DNA of 64,000 nucleotides. Source: Bettongia penicillata ogilbyi. Lineage: Eukaryota > Chordata > Mammalia > Diprotodontia > Potoroidae. The notes beneath the pieces are model-generated. The model saw only the letters and a list, made by a program, of their open reading frames with translations. It was not told the DNA's origin and did no database searches. The DNA is taken from NCBI GenBank assembly GCA_023548195.1, contig JAJHZJ010000808.1:3515182-3579181 (forward strand), read 5' to 3'. Positions 35,096 to 46,586 of this stretch are shown here, piece after piece (position 1 is the first letter of the stretch; each line of letters opens with the position of its first letter). The translations under genes were made by a program, and so were the position numbers.

Positions 35096-38059
35096 GGTTA
35101 TCATGTAATAAACTTGGAAACCTCTGTAAAAAGCAAAAAGCTTAAAGAAATGATCTTTAAAAAAACAAAACCAAAACCCAACTCTTTTGGCCTAAACACA
35201 GGAAGGAATAGAGCCGAACTGGCCTTTAGTTCCAGGAGGATCACCTTCTGCAGCCTTCTTAGGTACCAGGGCCGTAAAGACACAAGATATAGACTCAAAC
35301 AGCAGGAAGCTAGTAATGAAATTTCTGCTGGAGGGTATACTCAGAGTGGTGATGAGTAAAGGACAAATAAAAGGAGAGGAAACAAAGTCGTGGGAGGTGG
35401 GAAGGAAAGATAATGAAGATAGGTAAAGGCCAGGTAAATTCCACCACTGTCACCTTAAGCATTAGTTTGTGTGGAATGATTGACTGAGGATTAAATTCTG
35501 CCACAGAAAAGGATGGAAAAACTCCTTGGGGGCAGAAAGCATTTTCATTCTTGTTGTACTACCTTATCTGCCTAGCAGTATCTTACATGTCATGGCAATT
35601 TAAGGCATTTTTGTTGAATGGAGTCAAGCTTCTTTACGAATGTGATTCCACGATTAAATATCTCTCTCAAGTTAGTGTTACTGATACAGTAATCTTCTCT
35701 AGCTTTAGGATCCTGACTCACCAGCCTCCTGCCTCACTCAACTACAGCCTTCACCTTTTATCTCTCTTCTCATATATGACACACTAAACATCTACATCTA
35801 ACTTAGAGTCCCAGATGGGTTTTTGATATTTCTAAGTCCTTATCCCATCTTCTTTTGGGCAATGGCCTAGGAAATCATTCCTAATTCTACTAACTTAACA
35901 TTGTACCTCAGCTGCCGCCTGACTTTGCTCCTGTAGGTCACTTCTATTGGTGAGTTCTCCCTGGAGTCTCACTTTTGTTGCAGGGTCCAGACTAGGCACC
36001 CTTCATCTGCTGACTCAGTCACCATGCCCAGGTACTGGTACCTCCGTCCTGCCCTTTCCAGGTCCCTTTTTATATGTTGTTTTCTCCCTTAAGAATAAAA
36101 ACACTATGAGGACATGGACCTCATCAACTCATAAGCACATAGTTTGATACACAGTGAGTGCTTATTGACATAACTTCCAAATAAAAAAAATTGTTATACA
36201 ATCTTAGAATTAGAAGGGGCCTCAAAAGCACATTTAATGTAGTCCACAGCCCCCCCAAAATATATATCTGTCCTTTGAACATAAAAATCTACACCAATTC
36301 CCTAAGGCAGACAATTCTGTTTCTGGATAATTTGTCCAATCGAGATTGTCTTGCTGTCTACATAACTATCTTCTCATCTGCCTAACCCTACCACTAGTTT
36401 ATATAACCTGCATCACCATCTTCTCTGTAGCACACACGTAGATACATACATGTATATAATAATATATATATATAATAATATATATGTATACACACACGTA
36501 AAAAGTATCCCTTTGGATTTAAGTCTAATGATAAGGTTAAATAATAAAATGAGTTTAATCTAGCAAAACTGATTCTTGATTAAAAACCATGCTAACTTAC
36601 TGTCAACAATGCTTCTCTTCTAGATACTTGCTAACCATCATTAAATAATGTCCTAAAATTTTTTTTTAATCAGAAACCGAAGTCAAACTTGTATTACACT
36701 TGCTCCTGTCCAATTTTGCAGTACTTTTCCACTCTCTTGTGCAGATCCTTTTCACTAGATTTGTAAGACACCACGCAAATAAATTCTTAATTGGTATGCT
36801 TCGTACCTGGGAATCTGTCATTTGGACATGTTACTACAGAAACATGAATCTTGTTCTCAGATATTCTATTCTAAACCAGCTGCTTATTTACCAAATCTCC
36901 CTTTCTCTTTTGTCTGTTACATCTTCACTTCTTGCTTGAGATCTCATATTGTTTAGCAATGCTTTCTTTGATTCCTTCTGGAAGAAATATTTTCTCCTGA
37001 GGAGAATCATGAGGAATGGGCAATAGTATCTGGTTTGACAAATCTTGGAAAGTTCTGTCATGTCTTGGAAAATACCCCATGAAGAAATAAATCCTCTTTA
37101 TAGCTTCCTTTTAGCCTGAAAAACAGCTCTTAATGCAATTTAATGGACAGTCAACACCTACCCCTACAATGAGGAAAGTGCCTTTGCACTGCTTCTTACC
37201 ATCTCATTTACTTCTTAACGAACAAGTAGGGTCTTCTTCAGAAGTTCTACTAATGAAGAGGTTTTTCATTAATTGGCTAAATTTTTAAAAATTAACTGTC
37301 ATTCAGTAAAATTGGTTTTCATCATCATCTTATTTGATACACTTAATTACTTTGAAAAGGGATGCACAGATGGCCAAAGGGGCCATGACATGTAGGAAAG
37401 AGGCACAAGAACCCTTGCTGTAGTTTAGTAAAAACCTTTGTCAAGTGAAGGTGTAAAGTGCCCCTTGTTCCCTTTCTCCTCTAACAGAATCACGGATCAA
37501 GATTCCCAGGTGGTTTTTCAGATTCTTTTTGTTTTGTTTTCCTATTTAAAGAACATTTCATTTTTCTTAATAATCTGGTCAGTAGAAAGCCATTCATTGA
37601 GCCCTTTCTGTTCTAGGAAGGAGCCAGCTTATATTCTGAGCACTTGGTCATGGCAGTAATAAAAATAGCAATAATATAAACAAAAACATGAAGATGTTCT
37701 CTACGTCTACAGTGATAAACATAAGGAGTACTTCTGAGCTAGAAGAAATGAATTGTGGGAAATCTGTGTGCTGGATATGGGGATCAGTTATTTTAACACT
37801 GGTTTGCTCAGTAAGAAATACAGGTAAGGAGATATTACAAAAATAAGCTGTTTCAAATTTAAGTAAAAATCCAATAGATTTTCTCATTTGAAGAGCAGTT
37901 CCTGGTGAGTTTAGTGCCCTCAGTATCAGGTCAGAAAGTGAATCTTACATATGTCTGTCTATCTGCATCTCTGTGCCTGTCTTCTACCATTCAGAGCTCT
38001 TCACATTCTTGATTGTGGACAGAGGTGTTTTAAGTCTTCTTCAGTTTAGACGCATTTAC

Positions 38060-39340
38060 GGCAATCCATCACTATTTATTAAGTGCCTATTATGTGCCAA
38101 GTACTAGGGACACAAAAAGAGGTGGAAGGCAATCCCTGCCCCCCAGGGGGCTGACGGTCTGATGGGGGAGACAATGAATAAGTACAAGAAAACGACTTAG
38201 AGGGAAGGCTGGGAGCGCTGGAAGGAGAGAAGGCACTAGAATTTACAGGGGCAGGGAGGATTTCCTTGAGGAATCAGGGTTTTAGTCGGGACTTAGAGGA
38301 AGCCAGCAAAGTAGGAAAAGAAGAAAGGAAGGCATTCCAGGAAGGGGCACAGCCAGAGAAAGCACCGGAGCTGAGGGTGCAGAATCTTGTTTGCAGAATA
38401 GCCAAAAGGTCAAGACATCCTTGGATTGAATAATGCTTGGCAGGGAGAAAGGCCTAGGAGATGAGGAAGGGGGAGAGGACTCTGAAGGCCAGGCAGAGGA
38501 GTCTCGTTTGATCCCGAGGGTGGCAGGAAGCCACTGGAATTTGCTGAGTAGGGGGATAACAGTTAGACCTACATTTTAATGGAGGACGGATTGAAGTGGG
38601 AGAGGTCTGATGCAATAATCAAGGCGTGAGGTGATGAGGTGCCAGGGTGATGGAAGTGTTAGAGAGAAGGGGGCATATTCTAGAGATGCTGCAAAGGTGA
38701 AATCAACAGGGCTTGGCATCAACTTGTATATGGGGGTGAGAGAGAGTGAGCAGTCCAGGAGAGAAGGGGAGAATGGTGCTGATTTTTACAGGAGATGTGA
38801 GAATGGAGGTCAGTAGAGACTGGGGTAGGAAAGGTAAATTTGAGAATCAACATAGAGATGGTAATTAAAAGCCATAGAGTTGATGAAAGTGATTAACAGT
38901 GTCAAGGACTGCAGAGAAATTGAGGAGAATGAGGTCTGAGGAAAGGTCATGTTGGAGGAAGCAGTTTCAGTGGAATAATATAATCAGAAGTCAGACTGTA
39001 AGGAGTTAAGAAGAAAGTGAGAGGAGAGGAAGTGGAGGCACCTAATGGAGGGGGAGCTTTTCAAAGAGCTTAGCCATGAAGGGCCAAGGAGATACAGGAT
39101 GCAGCAGAGATGGGAATGGGGAAAACATAGACATGTTTGTAGGCAGCAGGGAACAAACTAGTAGAGAAAGACTGAGAAGAAGTGACTGAATGAGGATGAC
39201 AAGAGGGGCCAATATGTTATGAAGGAGGGCTTTCTTTTGGGAATGAGAAGGCTCACTGATGTAGGGTGAAGACTAAAGACTAAATTTGCAAAAGCAAGAA
39301 ATAACAAGTTCTAACTAGGAAACTGAGAACAGGAACAACC
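38060..39340 (-). mobile_element. L2-type LINE, antisense, with RT remnant
   Basis: On the minus strand the 3' end 'ggcacataataggcacttaa' is L2-like. Further upstream in the element, at about 38885-38940, the translation gives the RT word LILLNFSAVLDTVNH, corresponding to the DLSAAFDTVDH motif of CR1/L2 reverse transcriptases. The family diverges with stops and is non-functional. The 61-codon plus-strand open frame at 38631 is a shadow. Confidence 0.7.
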
Positions 39341-41477
39341 GAAAAATTATGTCCCTTTAACCTCCAAACAATCTGTCCCTCCTCTGTGCTACAGCAATCT
39401 GTAGTGTTTTTTCCCCCCCAACAGGGTTCCTGGAAGCCTGGGCTTGTTATCACCTACTCTGGCTTTTCTCATCTACTGTTTCCCAACCTGAATCCAGATC
39501 TGGCTCTGCCCTCTGGAATACTGGTTTTATTGTTGCCACACTTCCTTTAATTTAGAAGATCCCTCACACTGCTTTTATCATTTTGCACAGGTCCCCTCCC
39601 TCCTGACATCACCCAGTAGCCCTCTGTTCTTTAAGGTTAGTTTCATCTAGCAAGGACACACTGCTGAGATCCCAGGGGCAGCTATCTACTACCTGTAGTG
39701 CCTAGCTCACACTTTCCCTTTCCACCTCCATCCCTACCCTAATTCTACTTCTACAACTGAATGTACACCTCCAAGTCTCTTCAGTCGAGTGGCCTCCCAC
39801 TTGATCTGCTCCCAGGGCCTGTATACTTCCAGACACGGTCATAGCATTTTGCAAACATGGGCTATGCTTGGCTCATGCACTTCCAAGATCTAGATTCAGA
39901 AATTCATCTCAGCACAACTTCTTATTCTTCCATCTCTGGGCCTCACTCTTCCTAAATCTGTTCTTTATACTCAAAACAATCTTTGCTTCTGAGCTGTCTC
40001 CAAATCTGCACAGGGATCACTGCTTGTAGCTTGATTCCTCTCGCTCACCTCTCTGCCCTCTGACCTCACTCATTTCACTGACTCTGTTCTTAGGATGTTA
40101 ATGACTCTTCTAATGATGGATTTGGTGGTGTGTACACATGGCCTCTCCCCATTATATTTTATGGAAGGAAAGTTCTCTGGGTTATGTTTTGTCTTGGAAT
40201 CTTTAGTCTTCATTTCCAAAGAGGACCAATGATAGCGTGAGGGTGACGTCTTACGCAGGAATTGAAGTGAGGTAGAGTTTGGAGAAGTCGTCGGCCTCAC
40301 TCTCGCTTGCAGTCACCAAAGTCCAGTGGCAAGACAAAAATCAAGAACAACTGATGATGGCCCAGGATGCCGTGGATGCCTGGGTAGGCGTCTTCAATGC
40401 TTAGTAAGCTCTACTTGTACCGCAACACAGGCTTCTGCTGCTTCTGTAGCTGTTGACAAACTGTTCTATTCTGCCCATTCTGCTGGGAGAGGTCTCCCCC
40501 AACTCACCCTAAACCTGGTTCAGCCCATTTGCTGAAATGGTTTTACTGGGATGTGGCCACTGTGGATGCTACAGCTTTTTGGAGCCACAGGTGAGAATAT
40601 GAGTTTAATAAATGCTTAATTATCTGAATCTCAAAAAATTCTGTATAAATATGATAGTGTTAAAATCACTAAAATGGAATTCTACTTGTACACAGTTTCA
40701 AGTGCACTCACTTTAAAATCTCTCAATCCCAGTTTCCATAAATTTTCAGTGAGAAAGCTAAAAAAATTACTGCAAAATGTGTGAATGGTTTTTTAATGCC
40801 TTAATATATTTAGGTAAACTCTTTTGCATATAATGTTTTGTACAAACAAGCAGCATATGCTTTGACTTCATCCCCTGGCAGGCATTTATATTTGATTGAT
40901 TAAATATTCTAAAATTAAAAATTAAGTCCCAATAAAGATGCAAATTAAAGAAACTCCTGAGTGAATACAAAATTAGGTTCTGTCATTAACATGCGTAGGA
41001 ATATTCCTAACACAATGCTAATTCTCAATATCACTATGAACAGTATCTATTTTTCTAGGAATTTTGTGGAACGAGTCAGAAGTGGACGTAGCTGCCATAA
41101 CTCTCCTTTGCTGACAAAAGGCAATGCCTAACAAGCAAACGCTTCACCAGTACTGCAGCTCCTTTCGATGACTCTTTCTATCTCCAGTGCCTCCCACAGC
41201 GCCCACCACACAAGCGGTAACTAAGCATTTGTTGGCTGACTGATTGACATACAACAATCCAGACCTTAAAATCTGGATTAATGGGATGCAAACAAAACAA
41301 TACAGAAGGAAAAGGGCTAGAATATTGTTTTCTAAGTTTTTCTTTTTCTTCTCTCAAAGTACCACACAAAAGGAATCATTCACAGGTTGTTTCACATGTG
41401 CTAACAACTTAAGAATACTAAAAAAAATTTTAAAATATGTTTTAACAGTTCAAGGTCTGGAGAGAAGTTACTTTATT
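39341..41477. other. PDS5A last intron or proximal 3' UTR
   Basis: 39350-40180 is pyrimidine-rich, possibly L2-derived but not clearly assigned. 40190-40560 is a marsupial RTE-type SINE (see separate entry). 40610-41477 is AT-rich and transposon-poor except for an L2 3' end at about 41160-41250. If PDS5A ends by reading through at 41478, the last part would be its 3' UTR; an AATAAA lies immediately after the stop at 41477-41470, too close for efficient use. Confidence 0.5.
40190..40560 (+). repeat. RTE-derived SINE, long copy
   Basis: 'aaagaggaccaatgatagcg', 'gtgacgtcttacgcagga', 'gtcggcctcactctcgc', 'ccagtggcaagacaaaaatc' and 'gatggcccaggatgccgtgg' appear in the order of marsupial RTE-related SINEs. 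It is the most complete copy of this family here. The 69-codon open frame inside it is not a gene. Confidence 0.75.
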
Positions 41478-41837
41478 TTACCTTTGTAAATCAATTTGCC
41501 TCTCTGCTGGTGCTGCTTTTTTGGCTACATCTTGTAGTTTGGGTGCTTTGGCGTTGCCTGCCTCTGGCCCCCCTGGGCTCTCCTGACCAACCGCGGCCCT
41601 CTTTCTTCCCCTCCCAGCTGATTTATTTGTTTCGTCATTCTTTGTTGCGCTGCCCTGAGATTCAGACTTGGGCTTCCGTCCTCGCCTGGCCTTGGGAGGG
41701 GCGGGTGGTCCCGTCTCATCTGCCTTCTTCTCTTCAGTTTTCTGTTGGATGTTCTCCGCTCCAGATACCGCAGCTGTTCTTTTCTTTCCTCGATCAGTGC
41801 TAATGTTGCCCTGAGTAGCCTGGTCAGAGTTAATTTC
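41478..41837 (-). CDS. PDS5A: PDS5A C-terminal coding exon (read-through form, stop TAA)
   Basis: PDS5A is a HEAT-repeat regulator of cohesin on chromatin. This exon encodes [10 protein letters not shown], continues through a Lys/Arg-rich tail and ends [12 protein letters not shown], then TAA at 41480-41478, which is the human C-terminus as I recall it. Two AT-hook-like basic cores, ARRGRKPKS and AGRGRKRAA, lie at about exon residues 50-58 and 74-82 and could contact DNA. The acceptor is ctcttgtag at 41838, phase 0. The frame is clean for 119 codons, while neighbouring frames are not. The last codon overlaps a donor-like AG|gtaaaa, so splicing at 41482 is an alternative. Confidence 0.9.
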   Translation of the reverse strand, partial: EINSDQATQGNISTDRGKKRTAAVSGAENIQQKTEEKKADETGPPAPPKARRGRKPKSESQGSATKNDETNKSAGRGRKRAAVGQESPGGPEAGNAKAPKLQDVAKKAAPAERQIDLQR

Positions 41838-44704
41838 CTACAAGAGTCCAAATAAAATCCTGTGAACATATACATTCATCACATACTAACCATCTATATC
41901 TGAAAGCTTTTGAAAAGAAAATTTTAAAGCATGTGAAGAAATAGTGGGGTTGCTGAGTAGGTAGAAGAAGAAATAGAAACTCTTTTCTACTCGTCTATAA
42001 AATATCACTTTTCCATAAATATGACTCTGTCTGCAGTGGGAATCCTAAGTCAAATATACTGACTTTTCCCCCTCAGGTACAATATTTTAAGAATCGTATT
42101 TGTTAAATCTTATGCTTCTGAAAAGATAAGGATGACTGATGCCAATATCAGACCAATCAAGATAATTACAGCTGAAAATCACAAGCACATAACTTGGCTT
42201 CCACCAGGGACTTCCTTTACTCTCAGCAACATGAACAATTATTCACCACTGACTGAACATGGGAAAATTATAAAATTATTAAAAAAACCAAACCTAACAC
42301 AAAACATACAGAACATTGAAAATGTTGTCGATGAGCTCCAGAAGATTCCTTGCATCATGTCCTTTTGAATGTGTCCAACCTATGGAACTGGATGATGGAT
42401 TTCTGAATACACGGTATATGTATGTGCAATGTATATGGCCAATTGCTTTACTATTTCATACCATGAACTGAAATGTACTAACTAGATAAGCTGTTTCCTA
42501 GATCAATGTGTTCTGCCAGTAAAAAAATTCAATTTAAAAACTGAAAAATTAAGAAGGTAATTGAGTCACAATTTTAAAAGATTCACTAGGAGGGCAATTT
42601 AAATATGAAAATTCAATAATTCAATTAAATGTTTGTTAAAAACAATCTGACACAGTAATGTGATTAGATATACAGTACTCAAAAGCATGATTAGAAACAA
42701 CAGTAAACTAAAGATCAATAGAAAACGAAAAGAAAAAGAAGATACAATATTTTAAAAATTAAAAATTAGGTGAATTAAAAATGCCAAATTTATATAATTT
42801 TGCTTACAAACAATCAAAGAGGAATATCTGTAACTTATAAAAAGCAATATTTTTACAGTCACAGAATTTTGGAGCTATAAGAAGATGAATCATCATTAGC
42901 CTCTGGGGCTTAAGTAATTCTGATCTACTCATTTTATATTCATTTTATGTAAGTGGCTTGTCTGAGTTTAATGGTATAGTCAGGACTACAACTTAGATGT
43001 GATTTCTAGTTAAGTATTTTTTTTGGAGGGAGGTTTGGGAGGGGCAAATCACTATGCATTTTTACAGTACTCAATATTATTTTGTAGGAAGCAAAGAGTT
43101 TTACATTAAAGTTCATTCTGAGGTGTTATCTGTAACTTCAATCCTATTTTCTCATTGAACTGCATAACTTTTTGAATTTTAAATTTATTTATGTTTATTG
43201 TTTAAATAATGAAATAAACAGGAACATTTTTTATGGTAATAGTAAAAAAGTCTTTGTCAAGATAGAATTTTTGAATGAAATAATACCTTTAAAATCTATT
43301 TTTAAAATTCCAAAGTATAACATACAAAATTTCAGTAATGCCCCAGTTTATAGATAATACCTGTTAGAACTGCAGGATCCAAAATTCTGAAATTCACAAG
43401 TCAGAGGCATTCTTTAGAGTAAGAGGACTTAAAATATAAATGTCTCAGGCTAGAGACTCTAAGATAAGAAATCTTAGTGTCATTATCTTTGAAATGGAAA
43501 AGTGCCATAGTAAAACTATGTTTTAAGGACTGCAAAGTGCATTTCATATGGTATTCTCACAACAACCCTAAAACATACGGCTATTAAAAAAAACAACTCC
43601 AAAATTCTATTTTTATGATCCTTATCTTGTAACTGAGAAAACCAAGGCTCTGAGTTTATGTTGCATGCTTGGTCATATAGCTAATAAATACAGCAGAAAT
43701 GTTTCAAACTCAGTTGGCACTGATTACAAGTGCAAACTATTGTTTGACAGGATTTTGCTTAAAATTTGAATTGATATTCATTAACGATATTGATCTGTAA
43801 TTTTCCTCCTGCATTTTATCTTTCCTTGGCTTAGGTGTTAAGTCTATATCTTTCTTACAAGAAGATTCTTGGTAGGGGGCTTTCTCAATCTGACATAATT
43901 TGTGCAGTATGAATACCAATTGTTCTTTAAAAGTGTGATAGAATTCTCCTACGAAATCATTAGGATTCCCTTTTTTTTAATAGTTCTTTTACAGTTTGTT
44001 CTATTTCCTTTTCTGAGAATGGGTAATTTAAGATCTCGATCTGGTCTTCTGTCAGTTTGGGTGCTTTATATTGAAGGTGTTTGCCTATTTCTTTTGGATG
44101 CTCAAGTTTTGTTCTTATTAAAGGATAAAAATGAAGGCCTGAAAAACATTTACTATGCATAAAGTGAATTCAAAGATACAGAAGCTGCAATATATTCTAC
44201 TAAGTTAAAACTATGTTCATGATTGCTAAAAATGGGTAATTTACTCTGCATATTACATCACCTTTCAATTTCGTATTGACTGAATGTTTCGTTGGATACC
44301 TACAAGAACAGATTGTCTGATTCTGCCTACAGTACATAAGAAACACTGCACTAAGAAACAGTTTGCTACTCTTGTAAAACAGGCCCAACAGTCTGAAATA
44401 TATACCTGTTAAAACAAAGAAAAACAAACAAAAATTTTAAAAGAAATAGGCAAAAAAAATTATGTGACTTTGAACAAAAAACAAAACAGTAAGTCCAAAA
44501 CCACATCCATGAAGGAGGGGTTTAGGCAGAAAACTTTCAAAAGTAAGTTAATGGTTGGGAGCTCTTATTTCCTGTGGGGAACCCCAACCTTAATGAAGTG
44601 GGAAATGTTTACTAGCATTTTGCACACAGTGTTAAGGATGGATCCTGCGTCTAGGTTTGCACTAAAATTCTCCAGAAGAAAGTCACAAATGGACACATGG
44701 TTAC
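41838..44704 (-). other. PDS5A: PDS5A intron with L1 ORF2 and MIR relics
   Basis: Lies between the donor AAG|gtaacc at 44704 and the acceptor at 41838. Contains MIR-like SINEs at about 42855-43020 and 43580-43700 and an L1 ORF2 fragment at 43735-44165 (separate entry). 42060-42850 is AT-rich and unassigned; a 78-codon plus frame there (42132-42368) has no recognisable domain. Confidence 0.8.
43735..44165 (-). mobile_element. L1 ORF2 RT fragment, sense with PDS5A
   Basis: Two minus-strand frames carry L1 ORF2 words: LTEDQIEILNYPFSEKEIEQ (43960-44160) and YRSISLMNINSNF (43737-43919, corresponding to the FRPISLMNIDAKI motif of L1 RT). They are separated by a frameshift. This is an old 5'- and 3'-truncated L1 inside a PDS5A intron. 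Confidence 0.8.
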
Positions 44705-44810
44705 CTTGTTCTTTACAGGCTCAGTCTTTACTGGTGTGACTGAGATGATTCTCACAGGGTTCTCTTCATTTTCACTAACTCCAGTTTCTGAAGCTTCTGA
44801 ATTTGGTTCC
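44705..44810 (-). CDS. PDS5A: PDS5A coding exon ([11 protein letters not shown]...PVKNK)
   Basis: 106 nt: one base finishing the split Arg codon from the upstream exon, then 35 codons [35 protein letters not shown]. The acceptor is ttttacag, the donor AAG|gtaacc. It is part of the disordered tail that follows the HEAT repeats. The phase fits only if the upstream exon ends TCAAG, that is, with a GC donor. Confidence 0.95.
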
Positions 44811-45972
44811 CTGTAAAAGAAAATTAACTAAGAAACCTTCCCACATATAAGCAGAACAAAGTAAGCAGTGCAGATATTAAAAAAATATTATTATTAATGG
44901 TCTAACATACATTTCAACACATTACATTAGTAAACAAAAATTCAGACCTAGAATTCTGGAGTTTGAAGGGCTTCAGAAATCACACGGTCGGACCCCTGTC
45001 ACTTTACAAATAAGGGTGTGAAAACCCAAAGGTGTTAAGGGACTCATTACTTCCAGAGCTAGAACTATAATCCCAGTAGTCTGATTTTCAGTCTAATGTA
45101 CATTAGACTACAGTGAGTAAAAGATTCATACTCTGCTTTACCTTAGAAGATATAAACTTTAATATTTTCTAATAATACATCAATCAGTAAACATTTATTA
45201 AGGGCTAGTAAGCCCTCTGTGCCAGGTATTGTACTAAGGGCTAGATAATAATGACTGGATGAAAATTAAAAGATAAAAAGTTAGTATTAATGAAAAGACA
45301 TAGGAAAAACTCTCCATTCTTGTATCTGACAAAAACAACTATTAGGATATAATCTGATTAAAAAGTATGTGTCTTAGTCTTGCTACTACTTTGTTAACCA
45401 TTTTCATAGTATTTAAAAAGTGGGTAGTACTATCAAGATTTACTTTAGTGTTAGGTATTTTTATGCACACAATAAGCAGTATATCACTTAATCCCTAGTT
45501 TTTTAAATCCGTATTTTTCTTTTACACTTAACGATTGAATAGAAAGTTATATATAGTTTATAATGTAACCAGTTTTATGAGTCTTATAAAATAAATGGAG
45601 ATAGATGATCCCAATGCACAATAATGGCATTTTTGGTAATCTATGCGCTGAATACATGCTCTTTTGATTGATCTTATAAACTATGAACATTATAATTACA
45701 GTTGTGAAGTTCAATTACCTGAGACTGATACATCTGAAATCAAGTTTCTACTCATTTTCTTTGTTAGAGACAATGCCTTCATTACATATAAATGTTTCAC
45801 ACTGTATACACTGTATAAAAGTAGCATCTATTCTGTTTCTCCCCCTTTATTACTATTTCACACAAGCACGTTTCCTGAAGGCAAAAGAACATGTTTTGAT
45901 ATAGTGCTTTCAGAATAAATAAAGAGATGAAAAAAGTCAACAGAAGAAACAAAATAATTGGGAGGAAATTGC

Positions 45973-46118
45973 CTTGATCGATTTCCTGTTGAAGGGTTCA
46001 GCTCAGAGTTTACATTAATATTGCTTCCAGGTTCTGTTCCTGTGCTTCTGACATATGGTTTCCTTCCTGTTGCTGATAAAGGCTTGTTTACAGCACCTAG
46101 TACTCCAGCAGGTTTTGG
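45973..46118 (-). CDS. PDS5A: PDS5A coding exon with GC donor ([10 protein letters not shown]...GNRS)
   Basis: 146 nt: 48 codons from [20 protein letters not shown] to NPSTGNRS plus two bases (AG) of the next Arg codon. Acceptor tttag at 46120-46119. The exon ends ...CGATCAAG followed by gcaatt, so the intron starts with GC, not GT. No GT is available at a position that keeps the frame and the conserved NRSRE-type junction. It encodes part of the Ser/Pro-rich tail. Confidence 0.93.
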
Positions 46119-46523
46119 CTAAAATGTACACACAAATACATATTATTTTACTAAAAAGAATAGATTTTTTTCATATAATATTTAAAAAGCCAAATGATTA
46201 TTTCTATCTTAGAACAAATGGAATAAAAAAAATTCTGAAAAAATATAATTTTCTGTTATCCTTGAGTAAAATGGGTAACCATAAAAAAATATTATTGTTT
46301 GTGTAGTAAACAAGTTGAAGCTATATAAACACTGCTGTCAAACATGAAAATTTAATTTATTCTAATAGTCTAATTTTCATTTTTCCATCATTATAAAATG
46401 ATGCTCAGCATTAGAATTTAAAATTCCACTTTAACATTTACAAATATACTTTCAGGTATTTTGTAGGGATGATAAATTTGCTAGGTATTTGAGAAACAAA
46501 GAACTAAAATTATCTAAGGATAC

Positions 46524-46586
46524 CTTTCCTGTTAACAGGAGAACTCTTGTCTCTTCAGAAATGTAACTCCTGTCATTACAGAAATC
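46524..46586 (-). CDS. PDS5A: PDS5A coding exon (DFCNDRSYISEETRVLLLTGK)
   Basis: 63 nt, 21 codons in phase 0, from DFCNDRSYI to LLLTGK. Acceptor aaaatag at 46589-46587, donor AAG|gtatcc. It joins the end of the HEAT-repeat body to the flexible tail. Only conservative differences from the human protein are visible. Confidence 0.95.

Larger units (their letters stand above)
33905..37990. other. PDS5A last intron or 3' flank, left part
   Basis: Contents: a SINE with an internal 34-bp tandem repeat (34100-34350), a MIR-like SINE (34630-34760), a palindromic repeat (34953-35095), L2-like 3' ends in sense at about 35520-35640 and 36080-36180, an old SINE-like piece at 36200-36370, and an AT/CA simple repeat at 36450-36500. 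36660-37990 is unassigned. No exon with convincing splice sites is seen. Confidence 0.55.

Noticed and set aside
36450..36500. AT/CA-rich tract resembling a regulatory array
   Set aside because: It is a mixed (TA)n and (CA)n simple repeat with no phased spacers. There is no CRISPR-like or operator structure.
41510..41803. 97-codon plus-strand frame
   Set aside because: It is the shadow of the PDS5A C-terminal exon, which is on the minus strand with correct splice phase and a match to the known protein. The 116-codon minus-strand frame at 41525-41875 is also out of the true frame.
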